64,000 nucleotides of DNA from Caulobacter flavus (GCF_003722335.1 NZ_CP026100.1:1896001-1960000), one strand, 5' to 3'; positions 16,943 to 26,537 are shown, counted from the first letter of the stretch. Notes: generated by a model from the letters alone, not told the origin. Program-made: numbers and translations.

Positions 16943-17887
16943 ATGCCGCTTTCCGAGATCGTCAACATCTTCGCGGGCAACCCGCTCGACCGCGCCAGCG
17001 AGCGCCGAGGCGACGCCAGCTGGATCGCCGAGAAGCTGGAGGACGCCCAGTCCCTGGCCGTGGCCGTGTGGAACGGCAAGGTGCTGGTCGAGGACGCGCC
17101 TGCGGCGGATGAAGAGCCGACCGGCGTCCAGATCGCCTATCTTCGCGCCGACATGGCCAAGGAGCTGGCCGGCACAGACGAGCGCCTGCTGTTCATGGGC
17201 CTGTGGAAGGACATCGCCGTCTTCGCCGTCGACCTGGAAGGCGCCGCCGATCCGTCCGAGGGCGCGCTGTCGGGCCTGGGCCGGTTCGAGGACCTGCGCG
17301 GCGCGGCCGCGACCCTGCCCGCGCCCGACGCCGGCATACTGGCCACCGCCAAGTCGATGTTCGAATGGCGGCGCAAGCACCCGTTCTGCGCCAACTGCGG
17401 CAACAAGAGCGACGTCGCCGACGGCGGCTGGAAGCGCATCTGCCCGTCCTGCCACGCCGAGCACTTCCCGCGCACCGATCCGGTGGCGATCATGCTGGCC
17501 GTCCACGACGGCAAGTGCCTGCTGGGCCGCCAGGCGGCCTGGCCCGCCGGCATGTTCTCGGCCCTGGCCGGCTTCGTCGAGCCGGGCGAGACCATCGAGG
17601 AGGCCTGCGCCCGCGAGCTGAAGGAAGAGGCCGGCCTGGTCGCCACCAAGGTGCGCTACCATTCCAGCCAGCCCTGGCCGTTCCCGGCCTCACTGATGAT
17701 GGGCATGATCGCCGAGGTCGACAGCGACCAGGCCGCGCCCGACCAGACCGAGCTCGAGGCCGTGCGCTGGTTCGACAAGGACGAGGCGAAAGCCCTGATC
17801 CGCGGCGAGATCGAAGACGCCTTCGCCCCGCCGACGCTGGCCATCGCGCACCAGCTGATCAAGACGTGGTGCGAGAGCGAGGGATGA
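16943..17887 (+). CDS. nudC: NAD(+)/NADH diphosphatase (Nudix, NudC)
   Basis: A 314-residue enzyme hydrolysing NADH and NAD, and in E. coli decapping NAD-capped RNA. The central zinc ribbon has CANCGN and CPSCHAEHFPRTDP. The Nudix box is GFVEPGETIEEACARELKEEAGL. The NudC signature SQPWPFPASLM follows it. The N-terminal domain is longer than in E. coli, as in many alphaproteobacteria. ATG 16943 was chosen at the start of conserved sequence (PLSEIVNIFAGNPLDR). A DUF559 cassette begins just after the stop. Confidence 0.95.
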   Translation: MPLSEIVNIFAGNPLDRASERRGDASWIAEKLEDAQSLAVAVWNGKVLVEDAPAADEEPTGVQIAYLRADMAKELAGTDERLLFMGLWKDIAVFAVDLEGAADPSEGALSGLGRFEDLRGAAATLPAPDAGILATAKSMFEWRRKHPFCANCGNKSDVADGGWKRICPSCHAEHFPRTDPVAIMLAVHDGKCLLGRQAAWPAGMFSALAGFVEPGETIEEACARELKEEAGLVATKVRYHSSQPWPFPASLMMGMIAEVDSDQAAPDQTELEAVRWFDKDEAKALIRGEIEDAFAPPTLAIAHQLIKTWCESEG

Positions 17888-17902
17888 GGGGGCGCCTTCC
17901 TG

Positions 17903-18429
17903 ACCCTCTCTCTTCGAGAGAGGGAGGGGCCCACGCGAAGCGTGGGAGGGTGAGAGGTTAGAGCCTAGCCGAACGAAGCACGGCCACAATCTCGTCCGTC
18001 ACTCCGCCGGGATCGGCGAGAACCCGGTCGTTGGGAAACCTCAGGACCATGTATCCGAACAGTTCCAGGATCTGCGTGCGCCGCGCGTCGTGATCTTCGC
18101 GCCCTTCATGGGTCGCGCCGTCCAGCTCGACGATCAGTTTGCCCGCCTCGCAGACGAAATCGGCGATGTAGCGCTCGATCGGATGTTGCCGCAGGAACCT
18201 GAACCCGCCCAGCCGCCGGTTGCGAACGAGCTTCCAAAGTGATTTCTCCGCCAAGGTCTGGTTTCTGCGCAGTCGTCGGGCGTTGGTGATGGCGTCCATG
18301 GCCGCGAGTTCGCTCGGGCCTGAACGATCGCGCAACCGAAGGAATCGAGGTTTTCCCGCCAGCGGTGAAACCTCTCACCCTCCCACCGCTTCGCGGCGGG
18401 CCCCTCCCTCTCTCTTCGAGAGAGGGTTT
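17903..18429. mobile_element. DUF559 nuclease gene flanked by inverted family C arms (cassette 1)
   Basis: A 527-bp unit. The left arm at 17903-17960 (ccctctctcttcgagagagg, gaggggcccacgcg, tgggagggtgagaggtta) includes the stop codon of the DUF559 gene. The inverted right arm at 18368-18429 (aacctctcaccctcccaccg, ggcgggcccctccctctctc, ttcgagagaggg) is preceded by ggaatcgaggttttcccg, upstream of the gene. A second cassette of 529 bp with the same layout lies at 61609-62137. Treating it as mobile is an inference from the repeated structure; no target-site duplication was identified. Confidence 0.6.
17958..18299 (-). CDS. DUF559 family endonuclease-like protein, copy 1
   Basis: A 113-residue protein from ATG 18299; an open frame extends 12 codons further but the second copy aligns from this Met. 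DUF559 belongs to the PD-(D/E)XK/Vsr-like nuclease group. Visible: LRRNQTLAEKSLWKLVRNRRLGG, FLRQHPIERYIADFVC, then LIVELDGATHEGREDHDARR, where Asp in ADF, Glu and Asp in VELDG and the following His are the likely catalytic/metal residues. It ends RSARL. It is about 70 percent identical by eye to the copy at 62 kb. It sits inside inverted repeat arms. Confidence 0.88.
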   Translation of the reverse strand: MDAITNARRLRRNQTLAEKSLWKLVRNRRLGGFRFLRQHPIERYIADFVCEAGKLIVELDGATHEGREDHDARRTQILELFGYMVLRFPNDRVLADPGGVTDEIVAVLRSARL

Positions 18430-18440
18430 GTGCACGCTCC

Positions 18441-18857
18441 TCACCCGACCAACCGCGCCCACTCCCGCACGACCATCGCCGCCAGCACCAGCGTCGACAG
18501 GCAGAACACCACGAACCGCGCCATCACGATGTTGACGCCGGCCTGGACGATGCTGTGCGCGACCCGCAGGGCGACATAGGCCCAGGCCAAAGCAACGGCC
18601 GTCGCATCCCCATGCCCCGCCGCGAAGATCGCCAGGGCCGCCGCGTAGAAGATCGTCGGCTGCTCCATCAGGTGGTTGTAGTTGTGGGCCGCCTGGCGGG
18701 CGGCGTCGGGCAGCGCGTCCAGCGCGCCGGGAAAGCGGGCGTCCTGCGGCTTGATCCCGGCCTTGGTCATCGCCGGCAGCCGCTGGGCGTACATCCACGC
18801 CCACATCACCAGTGTCCAGCTCACCAGCGCCAGCACCGGCGCGATCATCGTGTTCAT
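18441..18857 (-). CDS. MAPEG family integral membrane protein
   Basis: A 138-residue protein with about four hydrophobic helices. The family pattern is visible: an N-terminal helix (IAPVLALVSWTLVMWAWMY), then a basic loop, then NYNHLMEQPTIFYAAALAI with the conserved Asn and Glu-Gln-Pro typical of MAPEG/inner-membrane relatives, and a YVALRVAHSIVQ segment. Bacterial members are mostly uncharacterised; eukaryotic ones handle glutathione and eicosanoids. Monocistronic. Confidence 0.85.
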   Translation of the reverse strand: MNTMIAPVLALVSWTLVMWAWMYAQRLPAMTKAGIKPQDARFPGALDALPDAARQAAHNYNHLMEQPTIFYAAALAIFAAGHGDATAVALAWAYVALRVAHSIVQAGVNIVMARFVVFCLSTLVLAAMVVREWARLVG

Positions 18858-18947
18858 GGTTCTTGCCTCCCCAGGTCGTGTTTCGGGGAGGCTAGCGGCT
18901 AAGCCGCATCGGGCGAAAGCCTGCCGCTTGGTCAGCGGGGCGCGGGG

Positions 18948-19394
18948 TCAGCGCTTCTTCAGCGTCTCTTCCATGCCCCGGCGGGCCAGTTCGTCGGCGC
19001 GCTCGTTGTGCTCGTGGCCGGCGTGGCCCTTGACCCAGCGCCAGTCGACCTCGTGGCGCAGGCGGGCGGCGTCCAGGCGCTGCCACAGGTCGACGTTCTT
19101 GACCGGGCTCTTGTCGGCGGTCTTCCAGCCCTTGGCCTTCCAGCCGTGGATCCACTGGGTGACGCCCTTCATCACGTACTGGCTGTCGGTGTGCAGCTCG
19201 GCCTTGGTCGGGCGGTTCAGCGCCTCCAGGGCCATGATCGCGCCCATCAGCTCCATGCGGTTGTTGGTCGTCGCCAGCTCGCCGCCGCAGATTTCCTTGC
19301 GCTTATCGCCGTACATCAGCACCGCGCCCCAGCCGCCCGGGCCGGGATTACCGCGGCAGGCGCCGTCGGTGTAGATGATCAGCTTCGGGGTCAT
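18948..19394 (-). CDS. rnhA: Ribonuclease HI
   Basis: A 148-residue enzyme cutting the RNA strand of RNA-DNA hybrids. The four acidic catalytic residues appear in the usual blocks: [19 protein letters not shown] (Asp), [10 protein letters not shown] (Glu), [12 protein letters not shown] (Asp) and [10 protein letters not shown] (Asp), with the WVKGHAGH loop. The ATG overlaps the stop of the upstream homoserine kinase gene (ATGA), a pairing common in alphaproteobacteria. Confidence 0.97.
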   Translation of the reverse strand: MTPKLIIYTDGACRGNPGPGGWGAVLMYGDKRKEICGGELATTNNRMELMGAIMALEALNRPTKAELHTDSQYVMKGVTQWIHGWKAKGWKTADKSPVKNVDLWQRLDAARLRHEVDWRWVKGHAGHEHNERADELARRGMEETLKKR

Positions 19395-20353
19395 CGGGCG
19401 GCGCCGAACAGCGACAGGCCTTCGCGGTGGACGGCCAGCTTGCGCTCGTACTCCAGCGGGTCCTTCGGGCGCACCAGGGCGCCGGCGGGCGTGGCGTTCC
19501 AGTCGGCCAGGCGGGTTAGGAAGAAGCGCATGGCCGCGCCCCGGGCCAGCATCGGCAGGGCGTCGCGCTCGGCCGGGCTCAGGGGGCGGCGGCGCTCGTA
19601 GCCGGCGATCAGCCCTTGCGCGGCGGTGACGTTGAAGCTGCCGTCGGCCTCGAAGCACCAGGCGTTCAGGGTCACGGCCACGTCGTAGGCGTAGGCGTCG
19701 TCGCAGGCGAAGTAGAAGTCGATGGTCGCCGCGAACTTGCCGTCCGTCCGGAAGAAGACGTTGTCGGGGAAGTAGTCGGCGTGGATCGTGCCGCTGGGCA
19801 GGCTTCGGGGCCAGGCCAGGGCCATCTCGGCCAGGTCCTTGTCGATCGTCGCGGCCAGGCCCGGCTTCAGGTCCTCGGCGGCCTGGCGGTGCCTGGAGAA
19901 CAGCGGGGCCCAGTGCGGCTGGCCCAGGTCGTTGGCGCGGCGGCCGGCATAGCCCTCGCCGGCCAGGTGCAGCCAGGCCAGGCCCTCGCCGGCCTCGCGG
20001 CAGTGGGCGGGGGTGGGCTTGCGCACCGACAGGCCCGGCATGAACTCGACGATGGCGGCCGGCTTGCCGCGCAGGGTCTTCAGCGTCCTGCCCGCCTTGT
20101 CGGCGACCGGCCGCGCCGACGGATAGCCGCGATCGGCCAGCCAGCCCAGCAGGTTCAGGAAGTAGGGCAGGTCCTCGGGCCGCGCGCGGCGCTCGTAGAC
20201 CGTCAGGATGTAGCGGCCCGTCTCCGTCTCCAGCAGGAAGTTGGAGTTCTCCACGCCCTCGGCGATGCCCTTGAACGCCAGCGGGGCGCCCAGGTCGTAC
20301 TCGGCCAGGAAGGCTTCGAGCTCTTGGTCGGTGATGTCGGTGTAGACGGCCAT
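19391..20353 (-). CDS. thrB: Homoserine kinase (ThrB, aminoglycoside phosphotransferase-like type)
   Basis: A 320-residue kinase phosphorylating homoserine in threonine synthesis. It has the alphaproteobacterial ThrB type, an APH fold rather than [26 protein letters not shown] start, [15 protein letters not shown], the catalytic loop [15 protein letters not shown] (His-x-Asp...Asn) and the metal-site [17 protein letters not shown]. Length is normal. It is followed by rnhA with a 4-base overlap. Confidence 0.95.
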   Translation of the reverse strand: MAVYTDITDQELEAFLAEYDLGAPLAFKGIAEGVENSNFLLETETGRYILTVYERRARPEDLPYFLNLLGWLADRGYPSARPVADKAGRTLKTLRGKPAAIVEFMPGLSVRKPTPAHCREAGEGLAWLHLAGEGYAGRRANDLGQPHWAPLFSRHRQAAEDLKPGLAATIDKDLAEMALAWPRSLPSGTIHADYFPDNVFFRTDGKFAATIDFYFACDDAYAYDVAVTLNAWCFEADGSFNVTAAQGLIAGYERRRPLSPAERDALPMLARGAAMRFFLTRLADWNATPAGALVRPKDPLEYERKLAVHREGLSLFGAAR

Positions 20354-20446
20354 GGGCGCGGGATGCGGCGCCGCGCGCTGGCGGTCAAGCGGCTCCTGTC
20401 GGCGGCGGGAGCGGCGTGCTATGGTTTTTGCTGCAAGGAGCGCTCC

Positions 20447-20668
20447 ATGATCGAACTCAGGATCGAGCAACAAGGCGAAGCGGTTAAGGTCGAACTGACC
20501 GAGGAGTTGCTCGCCCTGCTCGGCGCCAAGGCTGGCGACACACTGGTTATCGATGGCGAAGCCGGCGGCCCGTTCACGGTGGCGGCGCGTTCGACGGACG
20601 AGCGTTTCGAGCGTGGCCGGGCCTTCCTCGATCGTTACCGTTCGACGTTCGAGGCGTTGGCCAAGTAG
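20447..20668 (+). CDS. AbrB-like antitoxin of a Phd/Doc-type pair
   Basis: A 73-residue protein. The beta-rich N-terminal half (MIELRIEQQGEAVKVELTEELLALLGAKAGDTLVI) looks like an AbrB/SpoVT swapped-hairpin domain. The charged C-terminal helix (DERFERGRAFLDRYRSTFEALAK) would be the toxin-binding tail. A good Shine-Dalgarno (aaggag) lies 7 bases before the ATG. Its stop shares one base with the GTG of the Doc gene (TAGTG). Function is inferred from size, fold and the partner gene. Confidence 0.8.
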   Translation: MIELRIEQQGEAVKVELTEELLALLGAKAGDTLVIDGEAGGPFTVAARSTDERFERGRAFLDRYRSTFEALAK

Positions 20669-21060
20669 TGAGCGAGCCCGTCTGGATCGACGAAGCGCTG
20701 CTTGTCCGTTGGCACGATTTGGTGTTGGCCGAAACCGGAGGCGCAAAAGGCGTACGGGATTCTGGGCTGCTGAACTCAGCCCTGGCGCGCCCGACAAATC
20801 GCTATGCGTATGAAGGCCTTTCGGATCTGGTCGAACTCGCCGCCACCTATGCCTTGGCGATCGCCTCCAACCATCCTTTCGTCGATGGGAACAAGCGCGC
20901 GGCGTTCATGGCGCTGGGCATGTTCCTCGAGGACAACGGTCTTTGGTTGGCGGCGGAGCCCGACGATGCGACGAAGGTGATGTTCTCGGTGGCCGCTGGC
21001 GAGATCGGCATCGCCGAGCTTACCGACTGGCTCCGGCCGCGCGTCGTCGACGCGCCCTGA
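20668..21060 (+). CDS. Death-on-curing (Doc) family toxin, Fic domain
   Basis: A 130-residue Fic-fold protein. The Fic/Doc motif is complete: HPFVDGNKRAAFMALGMFL (HxFx-D-GNKR), preceded by GLLNSALARP and LAATYALAIASNHPF, the Doc-specific surroundings. Doc kinases inactivate EF-Tu by phosphorylation in phage P1; activity here is inferred. It starts with GTG overlapping the antitoxin stop. The stop is directly next to the convergent ispH stop, with no space for a terminator. Confidence 0.9.
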   Translation: MSEPVWIDEALLVRWHDLVLAETGGAKGVRDSGLLNSALARPTNRYAYEGLSDLVELAATYALAIASNHPFVDGNKRAAFMALGMFLEDNGLWLAAEPDDATKVMFSVAAGEIGIAELTDWLRPRVVDAP

Positions 21061-22035
21061 TCAAGCCGTCGTCAGCAGCCTCGGCAGCTTGAAGGTCACC
21101 GTCTCACGCGCTTCGACCAGTTCCTCGATCTCGATGTCGAAATGGTCGCTGATGGCGTCGATGACGCCCTGCACCAGGTCTTCCGGGGCCGAGGCGCCGG
21201 CGGTGAGGCCGATGGTCGCCACGCCCTCGAACCAGCTCCAGTCCAGGCCCGAGGCGTCGTCGATCAGGTAGGCGGCCTTGGCGCCGGCCTTCAGGCCCAC
21301 TTCCTTCAGGCGCACCGAGTTGGACGAGTTGCGCGAGCCGACCACCAGGATCAGGTCCGACGCCTCGGCCAGCATCTTCACCGCGTCCTGGCGGTTGGTG
21401 GTGGCGTAGCAGATGTCTTCCTTGTGCGGCGCGGCGATGCCCGGGAAGCGCTCCTTGAGCATGGCCACGATGTCGGCGGTGTCGTCGACCGACAGGGTGG
21501 TCTGGGTCAGGAAGGCCACGTTCGAGGCGTCGCGCGGCTGCCAGGTCCGGGCGTCGTCGATGTCCTCGATCAGGGCCACGGTGCCCTCGGGCAGCTGGCC
21601 CATGGTGCCCACCACCTCGGGGTGGCCGGCGTGGCCGATCAGCACGATCTCGCGGCCGTTGTCGAAGTGCTTCTGGGCCTCGACGTGGACCTTGGAGACC
21701 AGCGGGCAGGTGGCGTCGAGATAGATCATCTGCCGCGACTTGGCCTCGGCCGGCACCGATTTGGGCACGCCGTGGGCCGAGAACACCACCGGACGGTCGT
21801 CAGGGGCCTCGTCCAGCTCCTCGATGAAGATCGCGCCCAGGGCTTTGAGCCGGTCGACCACATGGCGGTTGTGGACGATCTCGTGGCGCACGTAGACCGG
21901 CGCGCCGAACTTCTCGATGGCCCGCTCGACGATCTGGATGGCCCGGTCTACCCCGGCGCAGAAGCCGCGCGGGCTGGCCAGGAACAGGCGGAGCTTGGGA
22001 CGGACCGGGGGATGGATCGGCGCGGGCGTGGTCAT
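21061..22035 (-). CDS. ispH: 4-hydroxy-3-methylbut-2-enyl diphosphate reductase
   Basis: A 324-residue iron-sulfur enzyme of the MEP isoprenoid pathway, making IPP and DMAPP. The three cluster cysteines appear in [24 protein letters not shown] and [20 protein letters not shown] and the [11 protein letters not shown] block complete the family pattern. An N-terminal extension of about 14 Pro-rich residues precedes [12 protein letters not shown]. It converges on the Doc gene. Confidence 0.97.
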   Translation of the reverse strand: MTTPAPIHPPVRPKLRLFLASPRGFCAGVDRAIQIVERAIEKFGAPVYVRHEIVHNRHVVDRLKALGAIFIEELDEAPDDRPVVFSAHGVPKSVPAEAKSRQMIYLDATCPLVSKVHVEAQKHFDNGREIVLIGHAGHPEVVGTMGQLPEGTVALIEDIDDARTWQPRDASNVAFLTQTTLSVDDTADIVAMLKERFPGIAAPHKEDICYATTNRQDAVKMLAEASDLILVVGSRNSSNSVRLKEVGLKAGAKAAYLIDDASGLDWSWFEGVATIGLTAGASAPEDLVQGVIDAISDHFDIEIEELVEARETVTFKLPRLLTTA

Positions 22036-22209
22036 GGCGCGGAACCTAAGCGCTCGGCGGGCCGTGCGCCAGACGTCAACACATGGCGTTTTGACGACCA
22101 AGCTGCAACGTGCGCCCGTTGCGAGGTCACGCATATGCCTTTATCAGGCTGCATTGACGCCGGTTGGGGCCTTTCCCTTTCTGGCAATCCTTCTCGAACC
22201 GGACGTTTC

Positions 22210-22911
22210 ATGCGCCGCACGCTTTCCGTCGCCTTCAGCGCCCTGATGGCCCTGTCGATCGCCGTCACCGCCACCAGCGCCTACGCCCAGGGCGGCCGCG
22301 GTGGCCAGGGCGGCGGCCAGGAAGACGACGGCGGCGCCAAGAAGAAGAAGCGCGACGAGGAGTGGAACCAGCCCAAGGCCCCGCTGGCCCAGCTGCGCAA
22401 CGCCGGCCCGTGCCCCTTCGTCAAGGTGCTGTACGACGCCAGCCGCTACGTCGAGTTCAAGGGCGGCAAGGAAAGCGCCGCCTCGACCGGCTACACCGGC
22501 GAGATCCAGGGCGTGTCCTCGGGCTGCGCCTACAAGAGCGACGATCCGATCAAGATGCAGGTCGAGGTGCTGTTCTCGCTGGGCCGCGGTCCGGAAGCCA
22601 CCGACAGCCGCAAGACCTATCGCTACTGGGTGGCGGTGACCGAGCGCAACAAGTCGGTGCTGGCCAAGGAATATTTCGACCTGCCGATCACTTTCCCGGC
22701 CAATGGCGACCGCGTCTACGCCACCGAGAAGCTGCAGACCATCACCATCCCGCGCGCCGAAGCCACGACGAGCGGCAGCAATTTCGAAGTCCTGATCGGC
22801 TTCGACGTCACCCCGGAAATGGCCGCCTTCAACCGCGACGGCAAGCGCTTCCGCGTCAACGCCGGCCAGGCCGCCCAAGCCCAGCAAGCAGGGACTCCTC
22901 CTAAGCAATGA
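22210..22911 (+). CDS. Exported protein of unknown function upstream of argS
   Basis: A 233-residue protein with a Sec signal peptide (residues 1-26, cleavage after AYAQ), a Gly/Gln/Lys low-complexity segment (27-48), then a globular domain with two cysteines (GPCPFV and SSGCAYK) that may pair, and a Gln/Ala-rich tail. The domain looks beta-rich and probably periplasmic. I do not recognise a named family. Its stop overlaps the argS ATG (ATGA), which suggests co-transcription and makes it worth tracking with argS. Confidence 0.8.
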   Translation: MRRTLSVAFSALMALSIAVTATSAYAQGGRGGQGGGQEDDGGAKKKKRDEEWNQPKAPLAQLRNAGPCPFVKVLYDASRYVEFKGGKESAASTGYTGEIQGVSSGCAYKSDDPIKMQVEVLFSLGRGPEATDSRKTYRYWVAVTERNKSVLAKEYFDLPITFPANGDRVYATEKLQTITIPRAEATTSGSNFEVLIGFDVTPEMAAFNRDGKRFRVNAGQAAQAQQAGTPPKQ

Positions 22912-24749
22912 ACGATTTGAAGCGGTCCTTGAGCGAGGCGGCCGCGGCCGCTTTCCAGGCCGCCGGACTGTCTCCCGACTTCGGGCGCGTCACGGCGTCC
23001 GACCGGCCCGACCTGGCCGACTTCCAGTGCAACGGCGCCCTCGCCGCGGCCAAGAGCGCCAAGCGTAACCCCCGCGAGATCGCCGTCCAGGTGGTCGAGC
23101 AGCTGAAGGCCGACCCTCGCCTGGCCTCGGTCGAGATCGCCGGCGTCGGCTTCATCAACATGCGCGTCAGCCCCGCGGCCCTGGCCGCCCGCGCCGACGA
23201 GATCGCCGCCGACGAGCGCGCCGGCGCCAGCCTGCTGGAGCAGCCGCGCCGCGTGCTGGTCGACTACGCTGGCCCGAACGTGGCCAAGCCGATGCACGTG
23301 GGCCACCTGCGCGCCTCGATCATCGGCGAGTCGATCAAGCGCCTGTACCGCTTCCGCGGCGACCAGGTCGTGGGCGACGCCCACTTCGGCGACTGGGGCT
23401 TCCAGATGGGCCTGCTCATCACCGCGGTGATGGACGAGGACGCCTTCATCGCCGCCCTGATGGACAAGCTGCCGGACGCCCCGCGCGACTTCTCCGACGC
23501 CGACGCCGCCAAGGTGCGCGCCGAGTTCGCCGGCCGGGTGACCCTGGCCGACCTCGACCGCCTGTACCCGGCCGCCGCCGCGCGCGCCAAGGAAGACGCC
23601 GAGTATCGCGACCGCGCCCGCAAGGCGACCGCCGACCTGCAGAACGGCCGCTTCGGCTACCGGCTGCTGTGGAAGCACTTCGTCGACGTCAGCCGCGTGG
23701 CGCTGGAGCGCGAGTTCCACGCCCTGGGCGTGGACTTCGACCTCTGGAAGGGCGAGAGCGACGCCGACCCGCTGATCGCGCCGATGGTGCGCCAATTGGA
23801 GGACAAGGGCCTGCTGGTCGAGGACCAGGGCGCCCGCATCGTCCGCGTGGCCCGGCCCGGCGAGACCAAGAAGAAGAAGCTGCCCGACGGCTCGGTGATC
23901 GAGGTCGAAAGCCCCGATCCGCTGCTGGTGGTGTCGTCGGAAGGCTCGGCCATGTACGGCACGACCGACCTGGCCACGATCCTGGATCGCCGCCAGTCGT
24001 TCGACCCGCACCTGATCCTCTATTGCGTGGACCAGCGCCAGGCCGACCACTTCGAGCAGGTGTTCCGCGCCGCCTATCTGGCCGGCTACGCCCAGCCGGG
24101 CGGCCTGGAGCACATCGGCTTCGGCACCATGAACGGCGCCGACGGCAAGCCGTTCAAGACCCGCGCCGGCGGGGTGCTCAAGCTGCACGACCTGATCGAG
24201 ATGGCCCGCGAGAAGGCCCGCGAGCGCCTGCGCGAAGCCGGCCTGGGCGCGGAGCTGTCGCCGGAAGCCTTCGAGGAAACCGCGCACAAGGTCGGCGTCG
24301 CCGCCCTGAAGTTCGCCGACCTGCAGAACTTCCGCGGCACCTCGTACGTCTTCGACCTCGACCGCTTCACCAGCTTCGAGGGCAAGACCGGCCCGTACCT
24401 GCTGTACCAGACCGTCCGTATCAAGAGCATCCTGCGCAAGGCGGCCGACCAGGGCGCCCAAGGCGGGGCCGTGATCGTCGCCGAACCGGCCGAGCGGGAC
24501 CTGACCCTGCTGCTGGACGCCTTCGAGGGCGCGCTTGGCGAAGCCTATGACAAGAAGGCCCCCAACTTCGTGGCCGAGCACGCCTACAAGCTGGCCCAGG
24601 GCTTCTCGAAGTTCTACGCCGCCTGCCCGATCCTGGGCGCCGACGACCCGGCCGTGCGCGCCTCGCGCCTGACCCTGGCCCAGACGGCGCTCAAGCAGCT
24701 GGAGCTGGCGCTGGATCTGTTGGGCGTGGAAGCGCCCGAACGGATGTAG
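22908..24749 (+). CDS. argS: Arginyl-tRNA synthetase
   Basis: A 613-residue class I synthetase. The N-terminal Add1 domain ([17 protein letters not shown]...) is followed by the HIGH equivalent [15 protein letters not shown] near residue 130, the [10 protein letters not shown] anticodon-domain junction, and the KMSK equivalent in [11 protein letters not shown] (Lys-Thr-Arg form, as usual for many bacterial ArgS). DALR-type C-terminal helices finish the protein. Translationally coupled to the preceding secreted-protein gene. Confidence 0.97.
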   Translation: MNDLKRSLSEAAAAAFQAAGLSPDFGRVTASDRPDLADFQCNGALAAAKSAKRNPREIAVQVVEQLKADPRLASVEIAGVGFINMRVSPAALAARADEIAADERAGASLLEQPRRVLVDYAGPNVAKPMHVGHLRASIIGESIKRLYRFRGDQVVGDAHFGDWGFQMGLLITAVMDEDAFIAALMDKLPDAPRDFSDADAAKVRAEFAGRVTLADLDRLYPAAAARAKEDAEYRDRARKATADLQNGRFGYRLLWKHFVDVSRVALEREFHALGVDFDLWKGESDADPLIAPMVRQLEDKGLLVEDQGARIVRVARPGETKKKKLPDGSVIEVESPDPLLVVSSEGSAMYGTTDLATILDRRQSFDPHLILYCVDQRQADHFEQVFRAAYLAGYAQPGGLEHIGFGTMNGADGKPFKTRAGGVLKLHDLIEMAREKARERLREAGLGAELSPEAFEETAHKVGVAALKFADLQNFRGTSYVFDLDRFTSFEGKTGPYLLYQTVRIKSILRKAADQGAQGGAVIVAEPAERDLTLLLDAFEGALGEAYDKKAPNFVAEHAYKLAQGFSKFYAACPILGADDPAVRASRLTLAQTALKQLELALDLLGVEAPERM

Positions 24750-24788
24750 GGATTGAGGGGAGGGCGGCCTGTACGGCCGCCTTCTTCT

Positions 24789-24910
24789 CCCTTCCCCCCT
24801 TCGATGGGGGAAGGGTCGGGGATGGGGGTGACAGCGGTTCAAGATTTGGCGCGAGCCTGACCGCCGCGATCACCCCCACCCCTGCCCCTCCCCCATCAAG
24901 GGGGAGGGAT
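24789..24910. repeat. Family B palindromic repeat between argS and the GH28 gene
   Basis: cttcccccttcgatggggga and gggatgggggtgaca are mirrored by gatcacccccacccctgccc and ctcccccatcaagggggagg. It sits between convergent genes and its right arm touches the GH28 stop codon, so it probably also terminates both genes. Confidence 0.88.
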
Positions 24911-26310
24911 CAATCTATCGAAAACCCCACCACATTCTCCGTCTTCACCGCCTCGGCGACCTTGCCGACGGCCACCTTCCGCAGGCGCACGTCGCGCACC
25001 GGCAGGTCCTTCTCCCCCCTGATGCCGCACACCGAGCCGGCCTGCGCCACCCGCACGTCGGAGACGCGCAGGCCCTCGATCGCCGTCAGCCGCCGCTCGT
25101 AGGTCGGGACCAGGGTGCGCCACTGGTAGAGGACGTCGGTGTCGACCGCGAGCACGCTGCCGGCGATCTTCGTGGCGCTGACATTGGTCATGTGGATATT
25201 GCGCACGAAGCCGCCGCGCCGCTCGTTGGTCTTGACGAACAGCAGGTTGGCGATCGGCACGGCCCAGCCGTCCTCGCCCTTCCCGTCGCCGGTGAAGTGG
25301 CAGTTGTCGACGAAGACGTTCTCGATCCCGGCCGACAGCTCGCTGCCTACCGCCATCAGCTGGTGGCCGTTCCTGATCTTGCAGTCGCGCATGACGACGT
25401 TGCGGGTGGGAACGCCCAGCCGCCAGGCGTCCTGGTCGCGGCCGGCCTTCACCGACACCGCGTCGTCGCCCTGGTCGAAGACGCAGTCCTCGATCAGCAC
25501 GTTCTGGCTCATCTCCGGATCGACGCCGTCGTTGTTGTGGCCGTGGGCGCGGATCTTCACCCGGCGGATGACGACGTCGGTGCACAGGAACGGGTGGATC
25601 ACCCAGAACGGGCTGTCCTCGATACTGACGTCCTCGACCAGCACTTGGCGGCAGCGGTTGAACTGGATGAACTGCGGGCGCAGATTGGCCTCGCCCGTCG
25701 TCATCCGGCGCTGGTCCACCGGCTCGCCCCGGGCGGCCTGGTGATAGAGCGCCACCAGGGCGTCCATGTGCGGCTTGGGCCGCTTGTACCACTCGCGCCA
25801 GACGTCCAGCCTGGCCTTCAGCTTGCCGGGACCGGTGATCGCCACGTTCTCGCAGTCGAAGGCGTAGACCAGCGGCGAGTAGTTCCAGCACTCCAGCCCC
25901 TCCCACGTGGTCTGGACGGGCGGCAGGTAGTCGGCGGGCTTTTCCGAGAACAGCAGGACGGCGCCCCTGGCCAGGTGCAGGGCGACGTTGCTCTTCAGAT
26001 GCACCTTGCCGGTGGGCCAGGTTCCTTCCGGGATCACCACCACGCCCGCGCCGGCGGCGCTGGCGGCGGTGATCGCCGCGGCGATGGCGGCGCTCGTTTT
26101 GTCCTGGTCGCCCTGATCGGCGCCGAAGTCGGTGATCGGGAACCGCCGGGCGCCCGAGAAGTCCGGCACGCCGATCGAGGGCATGTCGAACGGCGCGGTC
26201 GGGCGCGTCAGCTTGCGGGGGAAGGGCCTGGCCAGCGCCAGTCCGGGGATCAGCGGGGCCAGGAGGCCGGCGCCCAGCGCGGCGCGCCGGGTGGTCTGAA
26301 CGATGGCCAT
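24910..26310 (-). CDS. Exported glycoside hydrolase family 28 (polygalacturonase-like)
   Basis: A 466-residue pectin-type hydrolase. The N-terminus (MAIVQTTRRAALGAG...ALA) carries a twin-arginine and a hydrophobic stretch, so export by Tat or Sec is likely. The right-handed beta-helix shows GH28 catalytic blocks: HNNDGVDPE with Asp261, DQGDDAVSVKAG with Asp282 and Asp283, and a Gly-His (GHQLM) at 315-316 where the family has GHG. Substrate is probably galacturonan or a related polymer. It suggests use of plant debris. Confidence 0.9.
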   Translation of the reverse strand: MAIVQTTRRAALGAGLLAPLIPGLALARPFPRKLTRPTAPFDMPSIGVPDFSGARRFPITDFGADQGDQDKTSAAIAAAITAASAAGAGVVVIPEGTWPTGKVHLKSNVALHLARGAVLLFSEKPADYLPPVQTTWEGLECWNYSPLVYAFDCENVAITGPGKLKARLDVWREWYKRPKPHMDALVALYHQAARGEPVDQRRMTTGEANLRPQFIQFNRCRQVLVEDVSIEDSPFWVIHPFLCTDVVIRRVKIRAHGHNNDGVDPEMSQNVLIEDCVFDQGDDAVSVKAGRDQDAWRLGVPTRNVVMRDCKIRNGHQLMAVGSELSAGIENVFVDNCHFTGDGKGEDGWAVPIANLLFVKTNERRGGFVRNIHMTNVSATKIAGSVLAVDTDVLYQWRTLVPTYERRLTAIEGLRVSDVRVAQAGSVCGIRGEKDLPVRDVRLRKVAVGKVAEAVKTENVVGFSID

Positions 26311-26398
26311 GCCGCGTCTCCCGATGCCGGGCGTTACGCGCCCGTGTCGGGGCGTATTGCTCGCATGATGGGATGCGAAGTCAATATTCGGGATTTTA

Positions 26399-26535
26399 TC
26401 CCTCTCCCTGAAGGGGGAGGTGTCGCCGAAGGCGACGGAGGGGGACGTGACTTGTGAGATGGCAGGTCCCCGGCGTCAGCGGATACTTCCCCCTCCGGCC
26501 CTCCGGGCCACCTCCCCCTTCGGGGGGAGGGTCTT
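26399..26535. repeat. Family A palindromic repeat between mutY and GH28 genes
   Basis: ccctctccctgaagggggag with gtcgccgaaggcgac, a core of about 40 bp, then cggccctccgggcc and cctcccccttcggggggagg. The right end abuts the mutY stop codon. Confidence 0.85.
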
Positions 26536-26537
26536 GG

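Noticed and set aside
17958..18299. DUF559 gene as a Vsr mismatch endonuclease paired with a cytosine methyltransferase
   Set aside because: No dcm-like gene is near either copy; ccrM is an adenine methyltransferase and lies far away.
18960..19400. An early impression that the rnhA region is a retroelement remnant
   Set aside because: The protein is a full-length RNase HI coupled to thrB, a normal chromosomal arrangement.
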